The position numbers and the translations under genes were made by a program. Under the pieces are notes generated by a model. It was given only the letters and a program-made list of their open reading frames with translations. It ran no database searches and was not told where the DNA came from. Positions 54,729 through 64,000 of a stretch of 64,000 nt of DNA are shown here, piece by piece; position 1 is the first letter of the stretch; every line of letters begins with the position of its first letter. The stretch comes from Aquabacterium sp029268225 (GTDB taxonomy: Bacteria > Pseudomonadota > Gammaproteobacteria > Burkholderiales > Burkholderiaceae_C). Location: positions 372,001-436,000 of the forward strand of contig NZ_JBBEYB010000001.1 in assembly GCF_037482285.1 (NCBI RefSeq). The letters are read 5' to 3'.

Positions 54729-55826
54729 TCAGGCGGCCTGGGCCTTGGCGGTCACAGCCTTGCCGCTCTTGAGGCCCAGCTTGGCCATCAGCGCCTGGTC
54801 CTTGTCGAACTCGGGGTTGCCGGTGGTCAGCAGCTTGTCGCCGTAGAAGATGGAGTTGGCGCCGGCCAGGAAGCACAGGGCCTGCACGGCCTCGCTCATC
54901 GCTTGGCGGCCGGCCGACAGGCGCACGCGCGCCGTGGGCATGGTGATGCGGGCCACGGCGATGGTGCGCACGAACTCCAGCGGATCGAGCTGCGGGGTCT
55001 CGGCCAGCGGGGTGCCGGGCACGCGTACCAGGTCGTTGATGGGCACTGACTCGGGGTAGACCGGCAGGTTGGCCAGCTGGGCGATCAGGCCGGCGCGGCC
55101 TTCACGGGTCTCGCCCATGCCGACGATGCCACCGCTGCACACCTTCAGGTTGGCCTTGCGCACGTGTTCGAGCGTGTGCAGGCGGTCTTCCAGGTCGCGC
55201 GTGGTGATGATGTCACCGTACAGCTCGGGGGCGGTGTCGAGGTTGTGGTTGTAGTAGTCCAGGCCGGCGTTCTTGAGCGACTGGGCTTGCGAGTCGGTCA
55301 ACATGCCCAGCGTACAGCAGGCCTCCAGACCTTCCTGCTTGATCACGCCGATCAGCTCGGCCACCTTTTCGATGTCGCGGTCTTTGGGGGCGCGCCAGGC
55401 GGCGCCCATGCAGAAGCGGCTGGCACCGGCATCGCGCGCAGCGATCACGGCCTCGCGCACCTCGTCGGGCGACATCAGCTTGCTGGCCTCCACACCGGTG
55501 TCGTACGACGCCGATTGCGGGCAGTAGCCGCAGTCTTCGGGGCAGCCACCGGTCTTCACCGACAGCAGCGTGGCGTGCTCGATCTCGTTGGCATCCCAAT
55601 GGGCGCGGTGCACCTGTTGGGCCTGCCACAGCAGGTCGTTGAAGGGCAGGTTGAACAGCTCCAGCACCTTGGCGCGTGGCCAGCGGCCTTCGGCGAAGTC
55701 TGGGTCCGTGCAGGCGCCACCGCAGCCGTGGCTGTTGAGCACCGACTTCGGCGGCACGAGCTTGATGGGCTTGGCCGAAGGGTCGGCGGCCGGGGCTGCA
55801 GAAGACGAGGTCGTGCACTGGGACAT
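54729..55826 (-). CDS. bioB: Biotin synthase
   Basis: 365 residues from the ATG at 55826. Radical SAM motif CPEDCGYC (near residues 94-101) for the 4Fe-4S cluster, then SASYDTGVEASKLMSPDEV. Cluster-2 ligands are in the CCTLGML and KVCSGGIVGMGE regions and in the Arg of TMPTARVRLSAGR. It inserts sulfur into dethiobiotin to form biotin. Slightly longer than E. coli BioB because of an N-terminal Ser/Ala/Pro extension of ~30 residues. No other bio genes are adjacent. Confidence 0.96.
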   Translation of the reverse strand: MSQCTTSSSAAPAADPSAKPIKLVPPKSVLNSHGCGGACTDPDFAEGRWPRAKVLELFNLPFNDLLWQAQQVHRAHWDANEIEHATLLSVKTGGCPEDCGYCPQSASYDTGVEASKLMSPDEVREAVIAARDAGASRFCMGAAWRAPKDRDIEKVAELIGVIKQEGLEACCTLGMLTDSQAQSLKNAGLDYYNHNLDTAPELYGDIITTRDLEDRLHTLEHVRKANLKVCSGGIVGMGETREGRAGLIAQLANLPVYPESVPINDLVRVPGTPLAETPQLDPLEFVRTIAVARITMPTARVRLSAGRQAMSEAVQALCFLAGANSIFYGDKLLTTGNPEFDKDQALMAKLGLKSGKAVTAKAQAA

Positions 55827-55904
55827 GGCGAGGTCCGCGCCTGAACGCGGTTGGAGTTGAAACACAAGCGGGTGCCAGTTTAGTCTCCTTGCCGGGTGAC
55901 TGTC

Positions 55905-55931
55905 TTGACGTCATCAGCAATGTGTTGACGT
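55905..55931. promoter_or_regulatory. Repeated TTGACGT motifs between bioB and the SRPBCC gene
   Basis: TTGACGT occurs at 55905-55911 (within the palindrome TGACGTCA) and again at 55925-55931, 20 bp apart, i.e. two helix turns. The region is the divergent promoter of bioB and the 55967 gene. No BirA-type box is seen. Candidate operator or -35 elements. Confidence 0.45.
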
Positions 55932-55966
55932 AACATGGACATTGCGTCAGCGGTAAGCTTCGCACC

Positions 55967-56437
55967 ATGCGTTTTGAACACCTCATTGAAGTCAATGCCC
56001 CGGCGGCCAGCCTGCAACTGGTGGCGCCCACTTTCACGCGTGAGCAACTCTGGCAGGGGTTGATGCTGCGGGTCCAGCAGCCGCAGCGCTTTCCCATGGG
56101 CCCGGAGTCCTGCACCTGCCGCGAGACCGAGCCGGGCGTCTATGCGCGCACCCAGGTGTTTGGCCCACACACCCTCCATGATGTGGTGGTGGCCCGGCCG
56201 CATGCGGAGGTGGTGTTCACGCCTCAAGCCCATGGTGACACCGCCCCGATCCAGCTGACGATCCGTATCGAGGAGCCTCAGCCGGGGCAGATGGTGCTGC
56301 GCTTCGTGTATGAGGCCCTGGCCGAGCAAACCGACGAAGAGCGCTATTACAACGAGTACCGTCACAACGCTTGGCTGCACAACGACCGCGACATGGTGCG
56401 CACGCTGCGTCAGTGGTTGTCGGACGAAGGGCTGTGA
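55967..56437 (+). CDS. SRPBCC-superfamily protein (DUF1857/AtaL-like)
   Basis: Protein of 156 residues (MRFEHLIEVNAPAASLQLVA...). START-like helix-grip fold with the long C-terminal helix in YNEYRHNAWLHNDRDMVRTL. AtaL/DUF1857 proteins are polyketide cyclase-like or lipid-binding; a small hydrophobic ligand is likely but unknown. Divergent from bioB across 140 bp. It ends 4 nt from the convergent sensor kinase gene. Confidence 0.75.
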   Translation: MRFEHLIEVNAPAASLQLVAPTFTREQLWQGLMLRVQQPQRFPMGPESCTCRETEPGVYARTQVFGPHTLHDVVVARPHAEVVFTPQAHGDTAPIQLTIRIEEPQPGQMVLRFVYEALAEQTDEERYYNEYRHNAWLHNDRDMVRTLRQWLSDEGL

Positions 56438-56440
56438 GCG

Positions 56441-58291
56441 TCAGAGTGCAGGGGCGTCGGGGGCAGGCAGGCGAACGCTGAAGCGGGTGCCCACACCGGG
56501 CTCGCTCGACACGCTCACGCTGCCCTGCATCCGCTCCACCAGTTGTTTGACGATGTAGAGCCCCAGCCCCGTGCCTTCTGCATGAGGCACGGAGGAGGGC
56601 AGCCGCTTGAACGGCTGGAAAAGTTGGGCTGCCTCTTCCGGGCGCATGCCGATGCCGTTGTCACCGATGTCGATGACGATCGTGTCGCCTTCCTGCCGGG
56701 TGTCGATCGTGGCGTGTCCGTGCAGACGGTTGTACTTGCAGGCATTGCTCAGCAAGTTGATGACGATCTGTCTCAGTCGCTGGGCATCGACCTGGGCATA
56801 CAAGGGGGTGTCGGCGACCCGGTTCAGGAGGGTGACCTGGTGCTGCTGGCGAGCCGCCTCCAGAAGGGGGAGACAGTCCCGCACCAGGCCGTTGATGTCC
56901 ACGCGCTCCAGGTGCAGGTTGATCTCGCCAGCTTCGACCTTGGACAGGTCCAGCACGTCTTCGATGAGGGAGAGGAGTTGGCGGCCGGCGGTCAGGATCC
57001 AGTGAACCTGGCGGCGCTGTGTGTCGGTCAGCGGGTGTTGCCCGTCCAGGTCCAGCAGTTGCGCAAAGCCCAGGATGGCATTCAGCGGGGTGCGCAGTTC
57101 GTGGCTCAGTCTGGACAGAAACTCGCGCTGCGCTTGCGCCACCCGTTCTGCCGCATGGCGTTTCAAGGCTTCTTCGGCTTGCGTGGCCGCATCGGTCACG
57201 TCCCGCAGCACCCCGATCAGGCTGGTGCGCTCGTGCCGGTCGGCCAGGATGCGCCGGCCGCTGGCTTCCAGGGTCCGAACCTGGCCATCTGCGTGACGCA
57301 CACGGTAGGTGATCCGGTAGTCGTCGCCCACCCGCAGGGCCTGCTCCACTTCCTGTCGGGTGCGCAGGGCATCCTCTTCGACGATGAGCGCCCGCACACT
57401 GTCGCGTGACAGGGTGCGCGGCTGTTCACCCAGGCCGTGCATGGCCGCGGCGGTTCCGTCCAGCTGGATGTCCCCGGTGGCCGCGTCCATCTGATAGAGG
57501 CCCAGGCCCGCGGCATGGGAGGCCAGCTCCCAGCGTCGGTGGGCTTCGGTCAGTGCGCGGGTGTAGTGGGTCTGCTCGCGCAGGCTGCGCCGGATCAGCA
57601 GCGCGCTGATGAGCGCCAGCACGGCCGCAATCAGGCCGATGCCGATCTGCAGCAGCAAGGTGGTGGTGCGTGCCGCCCGCGCCCAGGAGTGGGCCAGGTC
57701 GAGGTTGGTGGCACGCAAGGTGGCATCGATGGCGTTGATGCGCTGCAGGATGGCTGGCGTGTCGGTGGTGGTCGGATCGAGGCCGGCTTGGGCGGCGGCC
57801 CGCAGGTGCTGGGCTTCCTGCTCCAGCCTTTGCATCATGGCGTCGGTCTGACGCCATCCCATGCGCGTGGTGTTGGACATGAAGCGCTGTCCAAACCAGC
57901 GGTACAAGCGGAGCATGGCCGCCACGTCCTCGGGCTCTCGCCCGGCTGCGATCATCAGCTTCTCGACTTCGGGCAGGGCTTCCGGTCCGTGTTGCAGCAG
58001 CAGGCGCCTTGTTTGCTGCGCGCTCTCGGGGATGCGCATCGCCTCGCGGTAGAGCTGCCAGTCACTGTCGCGCCGATCGTGGGCGTAACGCAGCAGGGCG
58101 TTGATGGCCTGCAGGTGCACATTGGCTGTCTGGTTGGCGCTGCGCTCGAATGCCCGCACGGCCGCCTGAACCTGCACGGCGGCCATGGCCAGCCCGGTCA
58201 CCAGCACCAACACCAGCAGGGGGATGATCATCAGCGCGACGTGTTGGCGCTGCGCTGTGGGCAGGACGGCATGCAGGGGGCAGGACATCAT
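56441..58291 (-). CDS. Membrane sensor histidine kinase with PAS domain
   Basis: Protein of 616 residues. Transmembrane helix 1 (about 20-42), a ~160-residue periplasmic helical sensor, transmembrane helix 2 (LLLQIGIGLIAAVLALISAL), one PAS/PAC domain (about 245-370), HisKA with phospho-His in FLSRLSHELRTPLNAILGFA (near 394), and HATPase with N box LLSNACKYN, GDNGIGM and EGTGLGLYIV. No receiver and no response regulator gene alongside, so it is an orphan kinase. Confidence 0.92.
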   Translation of the reverse strand: MMSCPLHAVLPTAQRQHVALMIIPLLVLVLVTGLAMAAVQVQAAVRAFERSANQTANVHLQAINALLRYAHDRRDSDWQLYREAMRIPESAQQTRRLLLQHGPEALPEVEKLMIAAGREPEDVAAMLRLYRWFGQRFMSNTTRMGWRQTDAMMQRLEQEAQHLRAAAQAGLDPTTTDTPAILQRINAIDATLRATNLDLAHSWARAARTTTLLLQIGIGLIAAVLALISALLIRRSLREQTHYTRALTEAHRRWELASHAAGLGLYQMDAATGDIQLDGTAAAMHGLGEQPRTLSRDSVRALIVEEDALRTRQEVEQALRVGDDYRITYRVRHADGQVRTLEASGRRILADRHERTSLIGVLRDVTDAATQAEEALKRHAAERVAQAQREFLSRLSHELRTPLNAILGFAQLLDLDGQHPLTDTQRRQVHWILTAGRQLLSLIEDVLDLSKVEAGEINLHLERVDINGLVRDCLPLLEAARQQHQVTLLNRVADTPLYAQVDAQRLRQIVINLLSNACKYNRLHGHATIDTRQEGDTIVIDIGDNGIGMRPEEAAQLFQPFKRLPSSVPHAEGTGLGLYIVKQLVERMQGSVSVSSEPGVGTRFSVRLPAPDAPAL

Positions 58292-58371
58292 GTGAGGGCG
58301 GCAGGTTCCCAGGCGTTCGGTGGCGGTGTCCGCGCGTGGCCGAATTCCTGGGTGTCCAGTTTAGGCGGCCA

Positions 58372-60117
58372 TCATCCCGGGCGCCATCCTCTAGTCTCGG
58401 TGCTTGCCCGGGTGTGTTCGGGTAAACAAGGGTGGGGCAGGCGCGTGGGGGGCAGCCGGGGCGACTGGTGGCCGTGTTGCCAGGCTCGTTGCAACGCCGG
58501 ACGCCGGGTGAGCATCTCGGCGAGGTTGTGCCCCATGCCTCGCACGATGCAGACGGCGGCGGGGCGGCAGGCTGCTGTGGTGGCCACGTCCTTGGGCGTG
58601 AGCAGGCCGCCGATGGCCACCACCGGCACCGGGCTGTGTTGCACCCACCAGCTCAGGTTGTCGGGGCCTTGGGGATGCCAGGGCATGTCTTTGGTGGTGG
58701 TGGGCTGCACCGGCCCACAGGCGATCAGGCTGGCGCCACAGCCTGCGGCGCGTGCGAACTCCCAGAGGCTGTGTGAGCTCAGTCCCAGCATGATGCGGTG
58801 ACGCGCGGCCAGCAGGGCTGTGTGGTCGGCGGTGTCCAGGCTCAGCAGGTCTTCCTGACCGAGGTGCACGCCCACCGTGCCAGGCTGCGGGGCGCGTTCC
58901 AAGGCGGTCAGCGTCTCACGCCAGTGGTCATTGACGAAGAGCCGAGCCTCGTGCGCCTGGCATTGCGCCAGACTCTCTTGCAGATGGGGCATCAGGCCCT
59001 GCGGGGCTTTGTGGCGCAATTGCAGGCATCGCCACCCCGCTTGCAAGGCGTCGCGCAGCGAGAGGCTGTCCGCGACGATGCCATACAGCCCATCGTTCGG
59101 GGGGCGGAAGGGCTGGAACAGCGGTGTCTGCAACTCTGCGCAGCCGTCCAGCTGCAGTCGCCAGGGCAATGCCTCCCCCAGTCCGAGCCAGGGAAGCGGC
59201 GCGCCGCCCGTCCCAGTGCCAAGGCCAAAGTCGGCATGGGCCATGACCGGTCCGGGGCCCTGGCCGGCACGGTGGGCACGCACCAAGGCATGGTGAACGA
59301 GCATCTTGGCCAGCACGATGGCATCGGCCTCGGCGTGGCCGTGCGACCAGGCCGCGGCCACCGCACTGGCGAAGGTGCAGCCCGTGCCATGGGTGTGGCG
59401 GGTGGGCACGCGGGGGGCGGTCAGCCAGCCACGGGCCTGGGGCGTCTCCATCCAGTCCAGGCAGTGTGCGGAGGCTGGCGCATCGGGGGGCGCCAGGTCA
59501 TCGCCCCCGGTGATCACCACGCTGCGCGCGCCCTGTTCCCGCAAGGCGCGGGCCATGCCAGGCAAGGCGTCCTTGGGGACATCGTGAGGGGCGGGCCATC
59601 CCAGCAGCCTGCAGGCCTCGGAACGGTTGGGGGTGAGCACGGTGGCGCGGGGCAGCAGCTGGGTCCGGTACGCAGCCACGATGGCGTCATCGCTGAAGGC
59701 GGCGCCGCCTGCGCTGGCGCCCAGCACGGGGTCAACCACCAGGGCGAGGTGCTCATGCGGGTCCACGCCCGCTGGAGCCCGGGCACGTTGATGGTCGACC
59801 CAGCGTGCCACGAGCTCGATGGCCGCGACACTGCCCAGCAAGCCTGTCTTGATGGCCCGCGGCGGCAGATCGCTCGACAGGGCTTGCAGTTGGTGTTCCA
59901 GCTGGTCCGCGGGAAGGGGGAAGACGGCCTCGACCCCCTGAGAGTGCTGCGCGGTGATGGCGCTGACCACGGGACACAGGTGCACGCCCAGGGCATCGGC
60001 GGCACGTTGATCGGCGCTCAGCCCGGCCCCGCCGGCCGAATCCTGGCCTGCGATGCTCCAGATGACGGGGGGGCGGCCGGGACGGGAAATTGGTTCGGGG
60101 TGATTCAGGGGCATCAT
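58372..60117 (-). CDS. thiD: Bifunctional HMP(-P) kinase / thiamine phosphate synthase (ThiD-ThiE fusion)
   Basis: Protein of 581 residues whose ATG overlaps the thiG stop by 4 bp. N-terminal ThiD (about 15-285): GQDSAGGAGLSADQRAADAL, TPNRSEACRLLG, and the GTGCTFASA anion hole. It phosphorylates hydroxymethylpyrimidine twice. C-terminal ThiE (about 345-540): CLQLRHKAP, FVNDHWRETL, VGVHLGQEDL, CGPVQPTTTKDMPWHPQG, PVVAIGGL. It joins HMP-PP with the thiazole to give thiamine phosphate. A Pro/Arg-rich tail of about 45 residues follows. The fusion keeps the last two steps in one chain. Last gene of the thi operon. Confidence 0.93.
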   Translation of the reverse strand: MMPLNHPEPISRPGRPPVIWSIAGQDSAGGAGLSADQRAADALGVHLCPVVSAITAQHSQGVEAVFPLPADQLEHQLQALSSDLPPRAIKTGLLGSVAAIELVARWVDHQRARAPAGVDPHEHLALVVDPVLGASAGGAAFSDDAIVAAYRTQLLPRATVLTPNRSEACRLLGWPAPHDVPKDALPGMARALREQGARSVVITGGDDLAPPDAPASAHCLDWMETPQARGWLTAPRVPTRHTHGTGCTFASAVAAAWSHGHAEADAIVLAKMLVHHALVRAHRAGQGPGPVMAHADFGLGTGTGGAPLPWLGLGEALPWRLQLDGCAELQTPLFQPFRPPNDGLYGIVADSLSLRDALQAGWRCLQLRHKAPQGLMPHLQESLAQCQAHEARLFVNDHWRETLTALERAPQPGTVGVHLGQEDLLSLDTADHTALLAARHRIMLGLSSHSLWEFARAAGCGASLIACGPVQPTTTKDMPWHPQGPDNLSWWVQHSPVPVVAIGGLLTPKDVATTAACRPAAVCIVRGMGHNLAEMLTRRPALQRAWQHGHQSPRLPPTRLPHPCLPEHTRASTETRGWRPG

Positions 60118-60929
60118 GGCAGCACAAAGGGTTGCCCACTGACTGGGGTGGAGGCGATGGCAACGTCGCTGGGACTCATCAGTCCGGCGCGGAACCCGTC
60201 GCGGCCGGCCATCACCGCGCGGCGAAAGGCCCCCGCCATGCGCACCGGGTCGAGTGCTTGAGCGACGGCCGAGTTCAGCAGCACGGCGTCCATGCCCAAC
60301 TCCATCGCCGCCGCCGCATGTGAGGGCGCACCCAGGCCGGCATCCACAACCAGTGTGACGTCGGGCAATCGCGCCCGCAGGGTGCGCAGCGCCCAGGGAT
60401 TGAGCAGGCCCATGCCGGAGCCGATGGGGGCGGCCCAGGGCATCAGAATGCGGCAGCCGGCATCGATCAGCCGATGCGCGCTGACCAGGTCATCGGTGCA
60501 ATAGGGCAGCACCTCAAAGCCATCGCGGGTGAGCTGTGCGGCGGCCGCGACCAGTTCGAAAGGGTCTGGCTGCAAGGTGTGTTCGTCACCCACCACCTCC
60601 AGCTTGATCCAGTGGGTCCCCAACAGCTCGCGCGCCATGTGGGCCAGGGTGATGGCTTCTTGGGCGCTGCGACAGCCGGCCGTGTTGGGGAGCAGGTGCG
60701 CACCGTGCGCCCGCGCGGTGTCTCGGATGATCTGCACGAAGCCGTTATCGCGACCCTCGTGCGACCCCAGCGTGCGCTTGAGGCCCAGCGTCAGCACCTG
60801 GCTGCCGGAGGCCTCGATGGCTTGGCGCAGCACCTCGGGGGAAGGGTAGCCTGCGGTGCCCAGCAGGAAGCGGCTGTGCAGCACGGTGTCGCCAATGCGC
60901 CAGGTGTCGGGCAGGGTGAGGGATGTCAT
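60114..60929 (-). CDS. thiG: Thiazole synthase
   Basis: 271 residues from the ATG at 60929. TIM barrel with the Schiff-base Lys in THWIKLEV (equivalent to Lys95 of E. coli ThiG), LLPNTAGCRSAQEAI, VLPYCTDDLV, PWAAPIGSGMGLLN, VVDAGLGAPSHAAAAMELGM. It condenses deoxyxylulose 5-phosphate, dehydroglycine and ThiS-thiocarboxylate into the thiazole. It starts 2 nt after the thiS stop. Confidence 0.95.
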   Translation of the reverse strand: MTSLTLPDTWRIGDTVLHSRFLLGTAGYPSPEVLRQAIEASGSQVLTLGLKRTLGSHEGRDNGFVQIIRDTARAHGAHLLPNTAGCRSAQEAITLAHMARELLGTHWIKLEVVGDEHTLQPDPFELVAAAAQLTRDGFEVLPYCTDDLVSAHRLIDAGCRILMPWAAPIGSGMGLLNPWALRTLRARLPDVTLVVDAGLGAPSHAAAAMELGMDAVLLNSAVAQALDPVRMAGAFRRAVMAGRDGFRAGLMSPSDVAIASTPVSGQPFVLP

Positions 60930-60931
60930 GT

Positions 60932-61153
60932 TCAACCTCCGGTGATGGGGGCAAAGCACAACACGGTGTCGCCCTCTGCCAAAACGTGAAGATGCCGCTC
61001 ACCGCGTGGCACGAATCGGCCATTGACTGCCGTGGCAACCTGCTGAGGGTGTTGATGTGGGCTCAAAAGATGAGCCAGTGCGTCATCAAGGGTGCTGCCG
61101 CAAGGCAGTCGCAACGCACCTTGATCGGTCTGGATGGTGATGTGTTCAGCCAT
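60932..61153 (-). CDS. thiS: Sulfur-carrier protein ThiS
   Basis: Protein of 73 residues, ubiquitin-like fold, ending in the required C-terminal Gly-Gly (FAPITGG) that becomes a thiocarboxylate; VNGRFVPRGER and LAEGDTV are typical. Its start overlaps the end of thiO by 8 bp. The adenylating enzyme ThiF needed to charge it is not in this operon; MoeB or a ThiF encoded elsewhere must serve. Confidence 0.93.
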   Translation of the reverse strand: MAEHITIQTDQGALRLPCGSTLDDALAHLLSPHQHPQQVATAVNGRFVPRGERHLHVLAEGDTVLCFAPITGG

Positions 61154-62291
61154 GGTGGGGCAACAAGGTGGACGTATCGGGGATCAACTGGAGGTGGGTG
61201 AGCGCCTCGTGCACCAGAGACGGCGCCAGCAGCCAGCCGTGGCGGTACAGGCCGTTGATCCGGGTGAGGCCCGTTTCTGTGTGGATCTCTGGCCGGTTGT
61301 CGGGCAAGGCTGGGCGCAGGTTGGTGTCCATCCGCACAATGCGTGCTTCGGCAAGACCGGGCAGCACGCTGTGGGCGGCCGCCATCAACTCGACGGCGCT
61401 GCGCAAAGACATCGCAGAGCGGTCTTCACTCTCCAGTTCGCTGGCCCCCACCAGCACGAGGTCGCCTGGACGTGGGACGATGTAGACCCGGTGTCGGGGG
61501 TGCAGCAGGCGCACCGGCCGTCGCAAGTCCACGCCGGGCGCATGCAACCAGACGAGCTCGCCGCGTACGCCTCGCACAGGGCACTCAGGGCGTGCGCCCA
61601 CCCCACGGACATCGAAGACCTGATCGAAGCCCCGCAGCGTGGCTTCACCGGCCAGTCCCAGCGTGCCAGGTCGCACGGTCTCGACGGTGGCGCGCCAGTG
61701 CCACTGCACGCCCTCGGCGTCTGCCTGCAAGGTTTGCAGGGCTTGCACGGTGTCGATCTGGCCTTCACCGGGCAGCATCCAGGCATGCATCGGGCCTGTG
61801 CTGCTGTGCAGATCGGGCTCCAGGGCGCGCAGCGCCGGGGCATCCAGGGGGTGTGGCTGCTGTGGCCAGTCCTGTGCCCGCGCCAGTGCGCACAAGCGAT
61901 TCAGGACGCGGTGGGCGGCCCCCAGGTCCGATCGGTGTGTCACCATCAGGCTGCCTTGCCGCGCAAAGTGGGGGGCCGGGCTGCGCCGACGGGCCCACGC
62001 AGCGCACAGCGCTTCCCAGTGCCTCAGGCTGTCCCAACCGCGGGCCGCCAGTTCGGGGTCGGCGGTTTCCAGCTCGGCCAGCGGGCTGAGCATGCCCGCG
62101 GCGGTGAAGCCGGCGGCGCCGAGGCCGTCAAACCTGGGGGCCGGCCCAGGAGCGGGGTCGAACACGCTGACAGCATGTCCCTGCCGGGACAGGGTCCAGG
62201 CCAGAAGGCGTCCCAGCAGTCCGGCGCCGGCAATGCCAATGTGTGCGGCGCCGCGGCGTGTGCGCGCCGGCATCAAGGTGTCGGAAGGCAT
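61146..62291 (-). CDS. thiO: Glycine oxidase ThiO
   Basis: Protein of 381 residues. FAD-dependent DAO-family fold: dinucleotide-binding GIAGAGLLGRLLAWTLSRQGH (residues ~18-38), then TAAGMLSPLAELE, GVRGELVWL, RLLHPRHRVYIVPRPGDLVLVGASE, and the C-terminal NGLYRHGWLLAPSL. It oxidises glycine to dehydroglycine (iminoacetate) with O2, replacing the anaerobic radical enzyme ThiH. This fits an aerobic host. It starts 18 nt after thiC. Confidence 0.92.
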   Translation of the reverse strand: MPSDTLMPARTRRGAAHIGIAGAGLLGRLLAWTLSRQGHAVSVFDPAPGPAPRFDGLGAAGFTAAGMLSPLAELETADPELAARGWDSLRHWEALCAAWARRRSPAPHFARQGSLMVTHRSDLGAAHRVLNRLCALARAQDWPQQPHPLDAPALRALEPDLHSSTGPMHAWMLPGEGQIDTVQALQTLQADAEGVQWHWRATVETVRPGTLGLAGEATLRGFDQVFDVRGVGARPECPVRGVRGELVWLHAPGVDLRRPVRLLHPRHRVYIVPRPGDLVLVGASELESEDRSAMSLRSAVELMAAAHSVLPGLAEARIVRMDTNLRPALPDNRPEIHTETGLTRINGLYRHGWLLAPSLVHEALTHLQLIPDTSTLLPHHG

Positions 62292-62309
62292 CCTTGGCTC
62301 CCGGCCCGC

Positions 62310-64000
<1,691 letters not shown>

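Overview
The window is GC-rich, gene-dense bacterial chromosome. It has short intergenic gaps, 4-bp ATGA/GTGA gene overlaps and long antisense open frames created by codon bias. The gene set points to a betaproteobacterium of the order Burkholderiales, probably near the Comamonadaceae or the Leptothrix/Rubrivivax group. The supporting genes are a pim-type dicarboxylate beta-oxidation operon, acetoacetyl-CoA synthetase, tandem PPK2 enzymes, many c-di-GMP proteins and ThiO-type thiamine synthesis. The genus cannot be fixed from what is visible. No rRNA, tRNA, insertion sequence, prophage or CRISPR array was recognised.

Layout. 1-1633 (minus): the start of a probable two- or multi-gene condensin-like (Mks/Wadjet-like) operon that runs off the left edge. 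1746-4271 (minus): a soluble Cache-Cache-CheW protein. 4427-7344 (plus): a PfkB sugar kinase, a methyltransferase and two small unknown proteins. 7381-11006 (minus): a histone-deacetylase-family deacylase followed after 5 nt by a Pat-type protein lysine acetyltransferase. 11057-12232: an exported cyanophycinase-like peptidase. 12464-17173: a diguanylate cyclase and a MASE3/HD-GYP phosphodiesterase, tail to tail and overlapping by 12 bp. 17292-22091: an O-methyltransferase, a second deacetylase-family protein, TesB thioesterase and a chemoreceptor. 22091-24535: a DUF4382 lipoprotein and another diguanylate cyclase.

24740-33442 (minus) is one catabolic operon, transcribed pimF-pimB-pimC-pimD-ligase-gcdH. 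It would activate a dicarboxylic acid such as pimelate, shorten it by one beta-oxidation round to glutaryl-CoA, and oxidise and decarboxylate that to crotonyl-CoA. A divergent LysR regulator (33609-34502) shares a promoter region rich in TTGACAG half-sites, including a perfect palindrome. 34516-39770 is a CHASE/PAS hybrid kinase with receiver and Hpt domains, overlapping its likely partner, a REC-GGDEF response regulator.

39937-46929 (plus): acetoacetyl-CoA synthetase, a small unknown protein, an orphan ParB-like protein, and an adaptor-permease-ATPase export system. 46930-52616 is a stress/polyphosphate neighbourhood: a universal stress protein, a NYN nuclease with two LOTUS domains and a tandem-domain PPK2 form one operon. 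Across a divergent promoter lie a zinc-ribbon protein and a second, single-domain PPK2. 52789-58291: a DUF4442 protein, a GDSL-like lipoprotein, biotin synthase, an SRPBCC protein and a sensor kinase. 58372-64000 (minus): the thiamine operon thiC-thiO-thiS-thiG-thiD/E, with thiC cut by the right edge.

The strongest candidates for new biology are the usp/NYN-LOTUS/PPK2 operon, the paired deacylase-acetyltransferase operon, the soluble double-Cache-CheW protein, and the edge condensin-like operon.
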